Shown piece by piece: positions 10,825 to 18,846 of a stretch of 64,000 nt of DNA. Every line of letters begins with the position of its first letter. Position 1 is the first letter of the stretch. Made by a program: the position numbers and the translations under genes. Source of the stretch: Catenovulum maritimum. GTDB lineage: Bacteria; Pseudomonadota; Gammaproteobacteria; Enterobacterales; Alteromonadaceae. The DNA is taken from positions 124,001-188,000 of the forward strand of contig NZ_KQ130485.1 of assembly GCF_001050375.1 (NCBI RefSeq), read 5' to 3'. A model generated the notes under the pieces. The model had not been told where the DNA came from. It saw only the letters and a program-made list of their open reading frames with translations, and made no database searches.

Positions 10825-11163
10825 TTACTCAAACAAACAAATTTTGTTGCCGTCTAAATCTCTAATGTAAGCTGAAAATCGACCGGAGCGAATTTTAGGC
10901 TCTCCTTCATCTGTACCGCCAAGGGTTAATCCTTTTTTATATATTGCTTCCACTTCAGTCGATGAATTTAAATTAAACCCAAGCATAGTGCCATTGCCAA
11001 CAGTCGCTTTATTGCCATCGAAAGGCTCGGCTAAAGCAAACATAAAATCTTCACCTGCCCATAATGTCATTCTGCCTTCTGCGTGAATTTTATTAATTGA
11101 GGTATCATTAAAAAGCGCATCATAAAATTCAACCGCAGCTTGCATCTTGTTATACCAGTTCAC
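10825..11163 (-). CDS. VOC/glyoxalase-fold protein, short at the N-terminus
   Basis: A 112-aa protein of the vicinal oxygen chelate fold, PhnB/glyoxalase-like. Visible features are the helix AAVEFYDALF, the central beta strands and the end RDLDGNKICLFE, where the last Glu is the usual metal ligand. Typical members are about 120-130 aa and open with a beta strand carrying a His or Gln ligand; here the frame starts with GTG directly after an in-frame stop, so most of that first strand is absent and helix 1 begins within about ten residues. The gene may be N-terminally truncated or use a variant fold. Substrate unknown. Confidence 0.65.
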   Translation of the reverse strand: MNWYNKMQAAVEFYDALFNDTSINKIHAEGRMTLWAGEDFMFALAEPFDGNKATVGNGTMLGFNLNSSTEVEAIYKKGLTLGGTDEGEPKIRSGRFSAYIRDLDGNKICLFE

Positions 11164-11400
11164 CTAAATTTTTGATCTATATTTTACGTAGAAAAAAAGT
11201 GCGCTAACAAGGCATGAATTGCCGCTACTAGTAAACTAATAGCAAAATTCATAACGCAGTTTACGTGCTTTTTAACCAGTAAAATTGAGCAATAATTAGG
11301 ATGGATTGGTATTAGTACCAAATACGAAATAATTCATTTTCATTGTATTTCTCCTTTGAGTATTTAACCTGTACTTGAGCTAAAAAATTAGCTAACTAAA

Positions 11401-12183
11401 CTAAGTTATATAGTCAGCGTTATAAATGACGGGCATCTGGCTTCGCCATTTTTGCCATAAGGTATTGTCACGGATTAGTTGAGACATAAAGTGTGCAGCA
11501 TTAATTCGGCTGGTTTTTCCCGGATCAAAAATCGCACTTCGAATAGGGGATGGGTAGATCTCATATGTGCTGACTTTAGTGTCATTGGTTAAGCTGTCAG
11601 GGCGAACGACAACCCATTCAAGCTTAGTTTGTATTTGCTGTGTGGTATTGCTGGACTGTGTTTGAGCATGGTTCGTTTGTAAATATTGTGCGGCATCTTC
11701 ATTATCAGCATGCGGTGGCAAAGCTAACCTAAGTAAGCTTATCACTAAGCTTTGTGACACAGATACTTTTTCTCCAGCTTTGTGGTTTTGATTACCTGTG
11801 GTGTTCATTAATACTAGTTTAATCGGCATCTTGTATGGTGCATCACCTGGTATTTGTTCAATCGCGTGACAAACCTTTTGTATTGCTTGGGTAACGAGTC
11901 GCTTAGGTTGGCAAAATAAACCTTTAAAATTTAAGTTATGTCCAAGACAGGATACGACAGCTTGACACCCTTGCAATATACTTGTCAGCTCTGCGTTAGA
12001 CATGGCTAATATGTTAGCCTGTATTATGCTGAGCTGGTTGTTTTGTTGAATGTACTTGGCTTGGCTATTGATAAAATCGGATTTGGATCTCACTACCGCT
12101 TTAACATTTATACCTTGTTCTAGTAATAGCTGAACCAGCTTGCTTCCAGTTGCGCCACTGGCTCCTAAAATTAAAACTGTCAT
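11401..12183 (-). CDS. NAD(P)-binding NmrA/SDR-like protein
   Basis: A 260-aa Rossmann-fold protein of the atypical short-chain dehydrogenase type (NAD(P)H-binding, NmrA/YwnB-like). The dinucleotide site GASGATG lies at residues 7-13, followed by NVKAVVRS, typical of NADP preference, and CLGHN in place of the usual TVG-type loop. No catalytic YxxxK pair is evident, so it may be a redox sensor or an oxidoreductase with unknown substrate. It is divergent from the LysR gene at 12281 across about 100 bases, the usual arrangement of a LysR regulator and its target. Confidence 0.75.
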   Translation of the reverse strand: MTVLILGASGATGSKLVQLLLEQGINVKAVVRSKSDFINSQAKYIQQNNQLSIIQANILAMSNAELTSILQGCQAVVSCLGHNLNFKGLFCQPKRLVTQAIQKVCHAIEQIPGDAPYKMPIKLVLMNTTGNQNHKAGEKVSVSQSLVISLLRLALPPHADNEDAAQYLQTNHAQTQSSNTTQQIQTKLEWVVVRPDSLTNDTKVSTYEIYPSPIRSAIFDPGKTSRINAAHFMSQLIRDNTLWQKWRSQMPVIYNADYIT

Positions 12184-12202
12184 TGTATTAAACCAATTGT
12201 CA

Positions 12203-12276
12203 TTGAAATATAGGTCTACTTTACCTATACAAACTTGGTATATATACTCAGGTATTTGTATTTATGGTATACAAAT
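12203..12276 (+). promoter_or_regulatory. Promoter and palindromic operator in the LysR/NAD(P) intergenic region
   Basis: TTGAAA (12203-12208) and TATACA (12226-12231) at 17-base spacing could be the LysR promoter. Just downstream is a perfect inverted repeat ATTTGTAT-N7-ATACAAAT (12254-12276), and a third TATACAAA copy overlaps the -10 at 12226-12233. The arrangement fits an autoregulatory LysR-type site (T-N11-A class). Confidence 0.5.
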
Positions 12277-12280
12277 TCGT

Positions 12281-13195
12281 ATGACTTGGCATTCAGTTCA
12301 TTTTGATTGGAATCATCTACGTGCATTTTTAGTAACAGCTGAGGAAGGTACTTTGTCGGCTGCGGCTAAAGCGTTAAATTCAACCCAGCCTACCTTGAGT
12401 CGGCAAGTTTGTGCATTAGAAGCCGAATTAAAGGTTTCCTTGTTTGAACGAGTTGGGCAGCGGCTTGTACTGACAAAAAGTGGGCTAGAGCTATTAGAGC
12501 ATGCACGAATTATGGGTAATGCAGCGTTAGATTTTGCGCTAACAGCCACAGGTCAGTCTCAACAAATTGAAGGCACTGTAATTGTTTCGGCTGGTGAATT
12601 AACTGCTACTTATATTTTGCCAAAGATTATCGCTAAACTTCGTCGGCTTGAACCTGGGATTGAAATTGAAGTGGTTGTGACTAATGAGCCGAGCGATTTA
12701 AAACGTCGAGAAGCAGACATTGCGATTCGTAGCTTTCATCCTAAGCAGCCAGATTTAATCGCCAAAAAAATAGGCGAGGAAGTGATATGGCTTTATGCTT
12801 CGCCTGACTATTTAAATCAACTAGCTGAAATTAGCGATTATTCGCAACTAGAAAATGTACATATTATCGGCTTTGATCAAACTAGTTCGGTTGCTGATAT
12901 ATTGAATCAACAAGGCTGGAATTTATCCCAGCAAAACTTTCCTGTCATTACGCCTTTTCAGCTGCTTCAATTAGAATTGTGTAAAGAAGGTTTAGGTTTG
13001 ATTTTTTTTCCTGAGCAAATGGGAGACCCTGAGCCTAAGCTTGAAAGGGCGTTTGAGCATATGGGGCCTATTATGACTTTACCTGTTTGGTTAGTTTGTC
13101 ATCAGGAATTGCGCACTAGTTTAAGAGTTAGACGTGTTTTCGATTTTATTGCCAGCGAAATGCAAGAGATATATAAATCACCAGATCAAGTTTAG
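12281..13195 (+). CDS. LysR-family transcriptional regulator
   Basis: A 304-aa LysR-type regulator. The N-terminal helix-turn-helix is standard (WNHLRAFLVTAEEGTLSAAA, then STQPTLSRQVCALE at about residues 34-47), followed by a periplasmic-binding-like effector domain (GTVIVSAGELTATYILP). The open frame reaches back to 12140, but that would add 47 residues unlike any LysR N-terminus and overlap the divergent gene; the ATG at 12281 gives the family length. The Shine-Dalgarno is weak. Probably regulates the divergent NAD(P)-binding gene and itself. Confidence 0.88.
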   Translation: MTWHSVHFDWNHLRAFLVTAEEGTLSAAAKALNSTQPTLSRQVCALEAELKVSLFERVGQRLVLTKSGLELLEHARIMGNAALDFALTATGQSQQIEGTVIVSAGELTATYILPKIIAKLRRLEPGIEIEVVVTNEPSDLKRREADIAIRSFHPKQPDLIAKKIGEEVIWLYASPDYLNQLAEISDYSQLENVHIIGFDQTSSVADILNQQGWNLSQQNFPVITPFQLLQLELCKEGLGLIFFPEQMGDPEPKLERAFEHMGPIMTLPVWLVCHQELRTSLRVRRVFDFIASEMQEIYKSPDQV

Positions 13196-13269
13196 CGACT
13201 CGCAAAATAACCAGAGTTAGCTAAACTGAAAATATTCAAGTGACTAAAACCTGCGCTAATGGGCTAATT

Positions 13270-13491
13270 ATGAAATGTATGTTTTGTAACGAAAATATTT
13301 TAGAAAACGATGATTCTCTTGGTAAACCTATGACAGTGCCTGGTCGGGGGGTCGCTCATTCTTATTGTGCAGAGAAAGACCTAAATAAAAAAAGAATTTT
13401 TGGAAGTGTCCATATAGCTGATTTAGAAGATGATGATTTGCTTGAGCTGTTTGAGTTAGTTCAAACAGAAGTAAAGGAGAGAATCGCATAG
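13270..13491 (+). CDS. Small Cys-rich protein, possible zinc-binding
   Basis: A 73-aa protein of unknown function beginning MKCMFCNENI. CxxC near the N-terminus and a later HSYC (His and Cys, about residue 32) could bind one zinc, as in small DUF2175-like proteins. The C-terminal half is acidic and helical (DLEDDDLLELFELVQTEVKE). The frame can start ten codons earlier at a GTG, but neither start has a strong ribosome site; the ATG places the CxxC at the N-terminus and is preferred. It stands alone between the LysR gene and a small orphan gene. Confidence 0.55.
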   Translation: MKCMFCNENILENDDSLGKPMTVPGRGVAHSYCAEKDLNKKRIFGSVHIADLEDDDLLELFELVQTEVKERIA

Positions 13492-13676
13492 CTGACGATG
13501 CAGCTAATCAGTTATTCATCAAATCAAGTTATTAAAGCTAAGAGTTGCTTTATATTTACAGATTAACCAATTTATTGATTTGCATTGTGAGCTGTTCTAC
13601 AAATACATTTAGATATAAAAAGATAATTAGGCTAGAATTTAATCAGTATTAATTTTTATGTGTAGTTGGATAAATT

Positions 13677-13997
13677 ATGTCGATCAATTCAATTAATAAT
13701 AGTTTAAATCAATCTATTCTGAATAGCACTTTTGGTGATCAATCCAATTCACTGGTTGCTACTTCAGTTAATCAAAATATTACCAACCAACTACAAACTA
13801 AAGAAGAATTACTTGCGAATGTTGCAACCCAGCAAATTGGACAAACCAGTCAAATTTTATCTGGGATTAGTGGCGGTGATTCTGTAACAAATGAACTGGT
13901 TTCTTTATCTGTAAATTCTAATAATGCGCTATCGGCAACAGAGCTTTCTGGTGATGCTAGTAACGTTGTTGGTAGAATCATTAATGAAATCGTTTAA
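13677..13997 (+). CDS. Small Asn/Ser/Gln-rich protein, unknown
   Basis: A 106-aa protein I do not recognise. It has no signal peptide, no Cys, and a composition dominated by Asn, Ser, Gln, Leu and Thr; the N-terminal third reads as alternating short polar segments (NSINNSLNQSILNS). The last 15 residues (DASNVVGRIINEIV) are more ordinary and helical. The composition resembles small secreted or filament-type proteins, but this is only an impression. The start has TTGGA eight bases upstream. Flanked by 185 and 157 non-coding bases. Coding status is supported mainly by length and by the coherent amphipathic pattern. Confidence 0.5.
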   Translation: MSINSINNSLNQSILNSTFGDQSNSLVATSVNQNITNQLQTKEELLANVATQQIGQTSQILSGISGGDSVTNELVSLSVNSNNALSATELSGDASNVVGRIINEIV

Positions 13998-14154
13998 TTT
14001 AACTTTAATAAATTAATTAAAATTTCGAATTTAAGCCCCCATTTTATTTCTTATAAACCTCTACAGATCCAACTCTAAACTTTGTTTATTAGTCTATATT
14101 TAGACATAGATTTTATTCTCTATTCTCAAGGAAAATGTCGATGGGGATTTATAG

Positions 14155-16275
14155 ATGACAATTCAAGAGTTGACCCTGCATAGAAGTATGCAGTTAATGA
14201 TGGTAATTTCAGTGCCCATCATGGCTTTTTCTGTGATGCGGATGTCTCAAACTGGGTTTCTTCCACTTATCTTCATCCAATTAATAAGTGTTTCTTTATT
14301 TTGGTTATCTTACTTATTAAGAGAAAAATTAAGCTATTTGGTTAAATCTTATTTTGTTATTTCAATCATACTTATCATTGGCCTATTAGGCATTGTTCAG
14401 TTTGGCATCATAGCGTCAGCCGGTATCGTTTTGGTGTTTGCATTATTACTATCTGCTTTGCTGCTTGAAGCCAAAGCGGTTTATATAATAACAGCTGTGG
14501 TATTAACTATTTACTTACTTGGATTTATAGCTCATTCCTCTGGCATAGTGGGAGGAGAAGTAGATGCTAATCAATATGGTCTTAATTTCGCAGCTTGGGC
14601 GATGGAAGCTTTCCTTGTTTTTTGCGTCAGCATCAGTTGCTTTATTTTAATTAACCAAATTAAAACGCAATACGATACTTTTTTAAAAAACGCAGATAAA
14701 AAAATTGAAGGCGCTAATCTGCAATTGGAGCAAGCAAATAATGAACTGGTTGAGTCTAATTCGTTATTGCAGGCTGTACTCGACACTATACCAGCAAGAG
14801 TTTTTTGGAAAGATACACAGTGCAACTTTTTAGGCGCAAATCAGGCTTTTGCTAATGATGCTGGCGTGAGTGATGCTGCTTATGTTGTCGGTAAATCAGA
14901 TTACGATATGCCGTGGTTTGAAGAAGCTGATTTATATCGAGAAGATGACAAAGAAGTTATACACAATTTAAAAGAAAAAATTAAAATTGATGAACCGCAA
15001 ACTAAACCTGATGGTTCACTTGGTTGGATCCGCACCACTAAAGTACCATTGAAAGATCATAAAGGAGATGTGATTGGCTTACTTGGCACTTATGAAGATG
15101 TTACAAAAGAAAAGCGTAGTATTGAGGAGCTTTCTATTGCAAAGCTTAAAGCAGAATCCGCGAACCAGACTAAATCACAATTCTTAGCCAATATGTCACA
15201 TGAGGTTAGAACACCTCTGAATGGTATTTTAGGTATGACCCAGCTTATTTTAGAGACTAATTTAGATGCTCAGCAGGCCGATTATCTAGTTAAAATAAAA
15301 TTATCAGCTAATCATTTACTAGCGGTGATAAATGATATTTTGGATTTTTCTAAAATTGAAGCTGGAAAATTAGAAATAGAATCAACCCCATTTAACCTCG
15401 AGCAGTTATTTCTGCAGTTAGAAGCTTCGTTAGGACTTCAAGCGAGAGAAAAAGGACTTGAGTTAAAATTAGAGAGCATTGTAGAACTAGATAAAATTTT
15501 TGTTGGTGATCCCCTTAGAATAGGACAAATTCTCAATAACTTGACCTCCAATGCGTTGAAATTTACTCAAGCTGGGAGTGTTCGAGTCGAGCTCGTGAAA
15601 GCTGAACTCAAATCTGGTCTATATCATTTAAAGTTCACGGTTTCAGATACAGGTATTGGAATATCAGAAGATAATATTAAAAATTTATTTAGTGCTTTTA
15701 ATCAACTCGATGCTTCAACTTGCCGTAAGTACGGTGGAACAGGATTAGGTTTAGCGATCTCAAAACGCTTAGCGAATTTAATGACTGGTGATTTAACTTG
15801 TCGCAGTGAATTAGGCAAGGGGAGCCAGTTTGATTTTGAATTAGTGGTACTTGAGTCAACGGCTGCGCAGTATAAATCTTTTTATCAACAAGATAGAGGC
15901 GGTCTAAAGTTAAATTTATCGGGAAAATCTATTTTATTAGCCGAAGATAATGAAATTAATCAAGAAGTGGTACTAGCCATTTTAGCTGGGTTAAATGCCA
16001 AAGTCAGTCTTGCCTGTGATGGTGCAGAAGCTGTAAGAAAAGCGCTCGAAAACCCACCTGATATTATATTAATGGATATTCAGATGCCGAACTTGGATGG
16101 AATCGGTGCAACGCAGCAGATCAAACAAGCACTGCCTAATATTCCAATAATCGCCTTAACTGCAAATGTCATGAAGCAAGATTTTTTAGAGTATCAAAAA
16201 CATGGAATGGTTGACTGTATTGCTAAACCAATAGTGGTTAAAGACTTTTATACAGTACTTGCTAAGTACACTTGA
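14155..16275 (+). CDS. Hybrid sensor histidine kinase with PAS and receiver domains
   Basis: A 706-aa inner-membrane sensor. Residues about 12-175 form five or six membrane helices, followed by a short coiled coil (to about 205), a PAS domain (about 206-320, ending in the PAC-like LGTYEDVTKEK), then HisKA with the phosphoacceptor His349 in FLANMSHEVRTPLNG, HATPase_c (N box NNLTSNALKFT, G1 DTGIGI, G2 GTGLGLAI) and a C-terminal receiver (LLAEDNEINQ, phospho-Asp641 in LMDIQMP, ALTANVM). The input signal is unknown. No cognate regulator is adjacent; it converges with a periplasmic binding-protein gene. GGGGA about ten bases before the ATG. Confidence 0.92.
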   Translation: MTIQELTLHRSMQLMMVISVPIMAFSVMRMSQTGFLPLIFIQLISVSLFWLSYLLREKLSYLVKSYFVISIILIIGLLGIVQFGIIASAGIVLVFALLLSALLLEAKAVYIITAVVLTIYLLGFIAHSSGIVGGEVDANQYGLNFAAWAMEAFLVFCVSISCFILINQIKTQYDTFLKNADKKIEGANLQLEQANNELVESNSLLQAVLDTIPARVFWKDTQCNFLGANQAFANDAGVSDAAYVVGKSDYDMPWFEEADLYREDDKEVIHNLKEKIKIDEPQTKPDGSLGWIRTTKVPLKDHKGDVIGLLGTYEDVTKEKRSIEELSIAKLKAESANQTKSQFLANMSHEVRTPLNGILGMTQLILETNLDAQQADYLVKIKLSANHLLAVINDILDFSKIEAGKLEIESTPFNLEQLFLQLEASLGLQAREKGLELKLESIVELDKIFVGDPLRIGQILNNLTSNALKFTQAGSVRVELVKAELKSGLYHLKFTVSDTGIGISEDNIKNLFSAFNQLDASTCRKYGGTGLGLAISKRLANLMTGDLTCRSELGKGSQFDFELVVLESTAAQYKSFYQQDRGGLKLNLSGKSILLAEDNEINQEVVLAILAGLNAKVSLACDGAEAVRKALENPPDIILMDIQMPNLDGIGATQQIKQALPNIPIIALTANVMKQDFLEYQKHGMVDCIAKPIVVKDFYTVLAKYT

Positions 16276-16334
16276 TTTGGAAGCTGGTAATATTCATTGG
16301 AGAGCGTAGGGAAGATAAGACAGGGAAGTATGCT

Positions 16335-16358
16335 AGGCGTTATCTGTTTATAACGCCT
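16335..16358. terminator. Hairpin between convergent genes
   Basis: A perfect nine-pair stem (AGGCGTTAT / ATAACGCCT) with a six-base loop lies 60 bases after the kinase stop and 16 bases from the stop of the convergent gene. No T-run follows on either side, so a terminator role is likely only from position. Confidence 0.45.
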
Positions 16359-16373
16359 CGCTATCATGATTGC

Positions 16374-17240
16374 TTAAATGTCTGGTATATCTTCTATATT
16401 TAACCAGTACTTTGGCTCATCGACTGGTGTATCTGCTGACATGTGTGGGTTATCAACTCTAAAAACTCTACGTTGTTTAATATTTACTTTTTTCAAGACA
16501 TCTATAATTAGGGGATGGCTATAAAAGAATTTATCAAACTCTCCAGAATCAATCGAATTTTCTAGTTTCATCGTCATATCTTTTGCGAGTTCTTGGTTGT
16601 CTTTTGATACGAATAAGTAAAGCGCAAGTGGATAAACCATCATCAATTTAGGCTCAACAACTAGGTTAAGTTCAGGTCTTGCCGCGACCTCAGAAAAGGG
16701 TTCGTGTACGCCTCTTGGAAAAAAATCAAACCTGCCACCTTCCAGCATTAAAAAAAGGTTAGGGTATTTTACGGCGGTAATGGTATTTAAACCTGAAGTT
16801 TCTAAAACAGCTGTATCCGCCCAAGTTCTACCTTGACCAGCTTTAAATGCTAATAATTCATCAAATGAATTTATATTGGCAAATTTAGACTGCTCCCCAT
16901 CTCGTATGATGAATATTCTATGGCCTAATAGCCCTTTTAAAATTGGAATTCTGATAGGTTGCAGTCGTTGCTCTATCTTTTTATCCGTCGCAAAAGCAGC
17001 AACGGTAAGCTTTCCTGCTTCTATCTCACTCTTTTGGCGGCCGTAAGATATTTCACCTCTATATGGTCTCAAGGAGTAATTGGGATCGTCTTTATACAAG
17101 AATTTAATTAAATCAATATGGTATTTATCTTTGGCTTCATCAGCTTGGAGAAATACAATTTCTTTAGCAAAAATAGAGCTAGTAAATAGAGATAAAAATA
17201 TCAGGAAGATGCTCGATATTGAATTTATATTTAATTTCAT
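16374..17240 (-). CDS. Periplasmic solute-binding-like protein (SBP_bac_3-like)
   Basis: A 288-aa exported protein with a signal peptide (SSIFLIFLSLFTSSIFA, cut about residue 25) and the two-lobe pattern of type 2 periplasmic binding proteins: an N-terminal lobe, the segment SFDELLAFKAGQGRTWADTAVLE at the hinge, and a return through LALYLFVSKDNQELAKDM. Such proteins in Alteromonadales often lack a linked ABC permease, as here, and can act as sensor partners rather than transporters. It faces the hybrid kinase gene in convergent orientation. Ligand unknown. Confidence 0.7.
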   Translation of the reverse strand: MKLNINSISSIFLIFLSLFTSSIFAKEIVFLQADEAKDKYHIDLIKFLYKDDPNYSLRPYRGEISYGRQKSEIEAGKLTVAAFATDKKIEQRLQPIRIPILKGLLGHRIFIIRDGEQSKFANINSFDELLAFKAGQGRTWADTAVLETSGLNTITAVKYPNLFLMLEGGRFDFFPRGVHEPFSEVAARPELNLVVEPKLMMVYPLALYLFVSKDNQELAKDMTMKLENSIDSGEFDKFFYSHPLIIDVLKKVNIKQRRVFRVDNPHMSADTPVDEPKYWLNIEDIPDI

Positions 17241-17643
17241 AAGTAATTATTATTAACTCTACGCTATATAACTTTGATAAAACTATTTTAGCTTAAATTT
17301 AAAATAATGTTAATGAGATATTTGTATGCTAAATCTTAATTTATTAGAAATATGACGATATTAACCTTTCCTGCCTCCTAATGATTTAGCCCAGTGAATA
17401 GGCTGCTAGCTATTTAGTCTAAGCTTTACTGACTTTAAGTCGGGGTCGTTTGCTAAGTTATTAAATTCATGCGGTTAAATTGCATGGTTATGTAAGGGTA
17501 TGCTGGCATTAGGGTAGTAAGGTGAGTGTTTAATTAAGTGGTTAGCAGGCTAATAAATATCTGCAGGGTTAACTCGAGAGTCAGCAAGTTGGTATGACCA
17601 GCCTGCAAAATGTTGCTAACACAGGCTGAGTCCATTGAGTACT
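17241..17643. other. Intergenic stretch of about 400 bases, nothing recognised
   Basis: Between the binding-protein gene start and the ceramidase-like gene stop. All frames carry frequent stops. I see no gene, no long inverted repeat and no clear promoter other than AT-rich sequence just upstream of the binding-protein gene. Confidence 0.5.
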
Positions 17644-18396
17644 TTAATTATCCTGATAACCTATTACTAAAGGCGCTAAAGCAAGCCCTGAAATAATATG
17701 CTTTAAACTGTGACCACTGATTGTTTGATTTAATACATCATAAATTTGCTGATCAAAATGCTCGCATATTTTTGCCAGTATATAGCCAATAATTAGGATG
17801 AAAAATGCACGTTGAGTGTTGCCGGATAAGCGAAATAAACTGATTATAATAAATAAGATACCGCCAAATTGAATTAAAGCATATGCGCGTAAATCACCTA
17901 AATTATTCAGCTCAGACCAGTACCAATAAAGCACAGATCCTAAGCAAGCGACGAGTAAAGCTAGGCCTAATTTCCATACTGAAGCGATAGGGTTTAAATT
18001 TGCAGTATTATTTGCACTATTAAGCTCATAACATACTAGTGTCAGAAGCGCAGCAAAACAGGTAGACATAGCTAATCTGTCCCATAATAAAGTCGCATTA
18101 CTTGGTGCTAAATGATAATACCCTGAGCCTAAAGCGACTAAAATCAAACTAATAGCTAAACTCATTTTAAGTGTATTTCTAGATGATTTCGGCGCTGAGA
18201 ATAACTTTATTAAGCCGATTGCACCTATTATAAAATATGGCACATTCGACAATACATTCATGCCATTTGTTAGATTACAAAAGTGCGTTTGATCTGCAAA
18301 AGTGTGATAGCTCAGATCTTGCGCAATAGGTGTTATCAAACTAAAGGTGGCTAAGCTAACTAGCAAGCCAAACAAAATTCGTTTATTAAGAGTCAA
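17644..18396 (-). CDS. Alkaline ceramidase-like membrane protein
   Basis: A 250-aa inner-membrane protein with about seven hydrophobic segments. It carries marks of the alkaline ceramidase/CREST superfamily: a Ser in the third segment, YHLAPSNATLLWDRLAMS at about residues 93-110 with the conserved His and Asp, and the C-terminal GHSLKHIISGLA with the paired His that complete the zinc site. Members hydrolyse ceramide or act on related amide lipids; the bacterial substrate is unknown. It begins with TTG, supported by AAAGGA seven bases upstream. The start overlaps the end of the 40-codon gene at 18386-18508 by 11 bases, suggesting translational coupling. Confidence 0.78.
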   Translation of the reverse strand: MTLNKRILFGLLVSLATFSLITPIAQDLSYHTFADQTHFCNLTNGMNVLSNVPYFIIGAIGLIKLFSAPKSSRNTLKMSLAISLILVALGSGYYHLAPSNATLLWDRLAMSTCFAALLTLVCYELNSANNTANLNPIASVWKLGLALLVACLGSVLYWYWSELNNLGDLRAYALIQFGGILFIIISLFRLSGNTQRAFFILIIGYILAKICEHFDQQIYDVLNQTISGHSLKHIISGLALAPLVIGYQDN

Positions 18397-18508
18397 TTTG
18401 AATTCCTTTTAGTATTTGGATAAATCTAAAAAATAATAATATCGCGATAAGAATTAAGCTGGTCGCGATTACTGAGCTAGCACTCAACTCAAAACTGAAA
18501 ATATTCAT
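18386..18508 (-). CDS. 40-aa single-pass membrane microprotein, candidate
   Basis: A short open frame of 40 codons from ATG to TAA. The product has a polar N-terminus (MNIFSFELSASS), one clear membrane helix (VIATSLILIAILLFFRF, about residues 13-29) and a basic tail (ILKGIQIDS). Its stop lies 11 bases inside the TTG-started ceramidase-like gene, and its last codons contain that gene's Shine-Dalgarno. No strong ribosome site precedes its own ATG, which lowers confidence. I do not know a homologue. It could be a small partner of the membrane enzyme or a leader peptide that couples its translation. Confidence 0.4.
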   Translation of the reverse strand: MNIFSFELSASSVIATSLILIAILLFFRFIQILKGIQIDS

Positions 18509-18521
18509 AGGCTTATTTAAT

Positions 18522-18555
18522 GAGGAGCTGGCGGTTTGTCCAGCTCCTCGTTTTT
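18522..18555 (+). terminator. Strong terminator-like hairpin without an obvious upstream gene
   Basis: A perfect ten-pair GC-rich stem (GAGGAGCTGG / CCAGCTCCTC, eight-base loop) is followed by G and five T on the plus strand. No plus-strand gene ends here. On the minus strand it lies in the leader just upstream of the 40-codon frame. Confidence 0.6.
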
Positions 18556-18578
18556 AACTCATTTATTATTGGTTAATC

Positions 18579-18846
18579 TAGGGGCTGTTGACGTTTGATG
18601 TACAAATTTTGTTCTAACTAAATGCTTTTTTAATCGAGGCGCAGCGTTGAAGGCCTAATGGATTAAGTCAAAACGCTGTAACAAAGAGTAAAACGCATTT
18701 AGGACGAACCTGAAAGGCAGCGTTTGTTTGGCATTTCTTCTACGTTATAGCTCATTTGTGTAGCGCACTACACGTCAATCACTATGCCTTGTATAAATAC
18801 CAAACAAACAGCTGCAAAATTGTACTCAAAAGATCAACAGACCCTA
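18579..18846. mobile_element. MITE-like element with imperfect terminal inverted repeats
   Basis: A 268-base block, including the flanking TA pair, bounded by inverted ends of about 30 bases: the left starts GGGGCTGTTGACGTTTGATG (18581) and the right, read inward, starts GGGTCTGTTGATCTTTTGAG; both then read GTACA..ATTTTG. TA flanks each side, as expected of a two-base target duplication by Tc1/mariner/IS630-type transposases. There is no transposase gene inside, and a short palindrome GTGTAG-CGCA-CTACAC lies at about 18757-18772. Non-autonomous status and TA targeting are inference. The right end lies within the 3' end of the VIT/VWA gene. Confidence 0.65.

Noticed and set aside
12140-12280. 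Longer LysR start overlapping the divergent gene
   Set aside because: It adds 47 residues not seen in LysR proteins and would cross the operator/promoter region.
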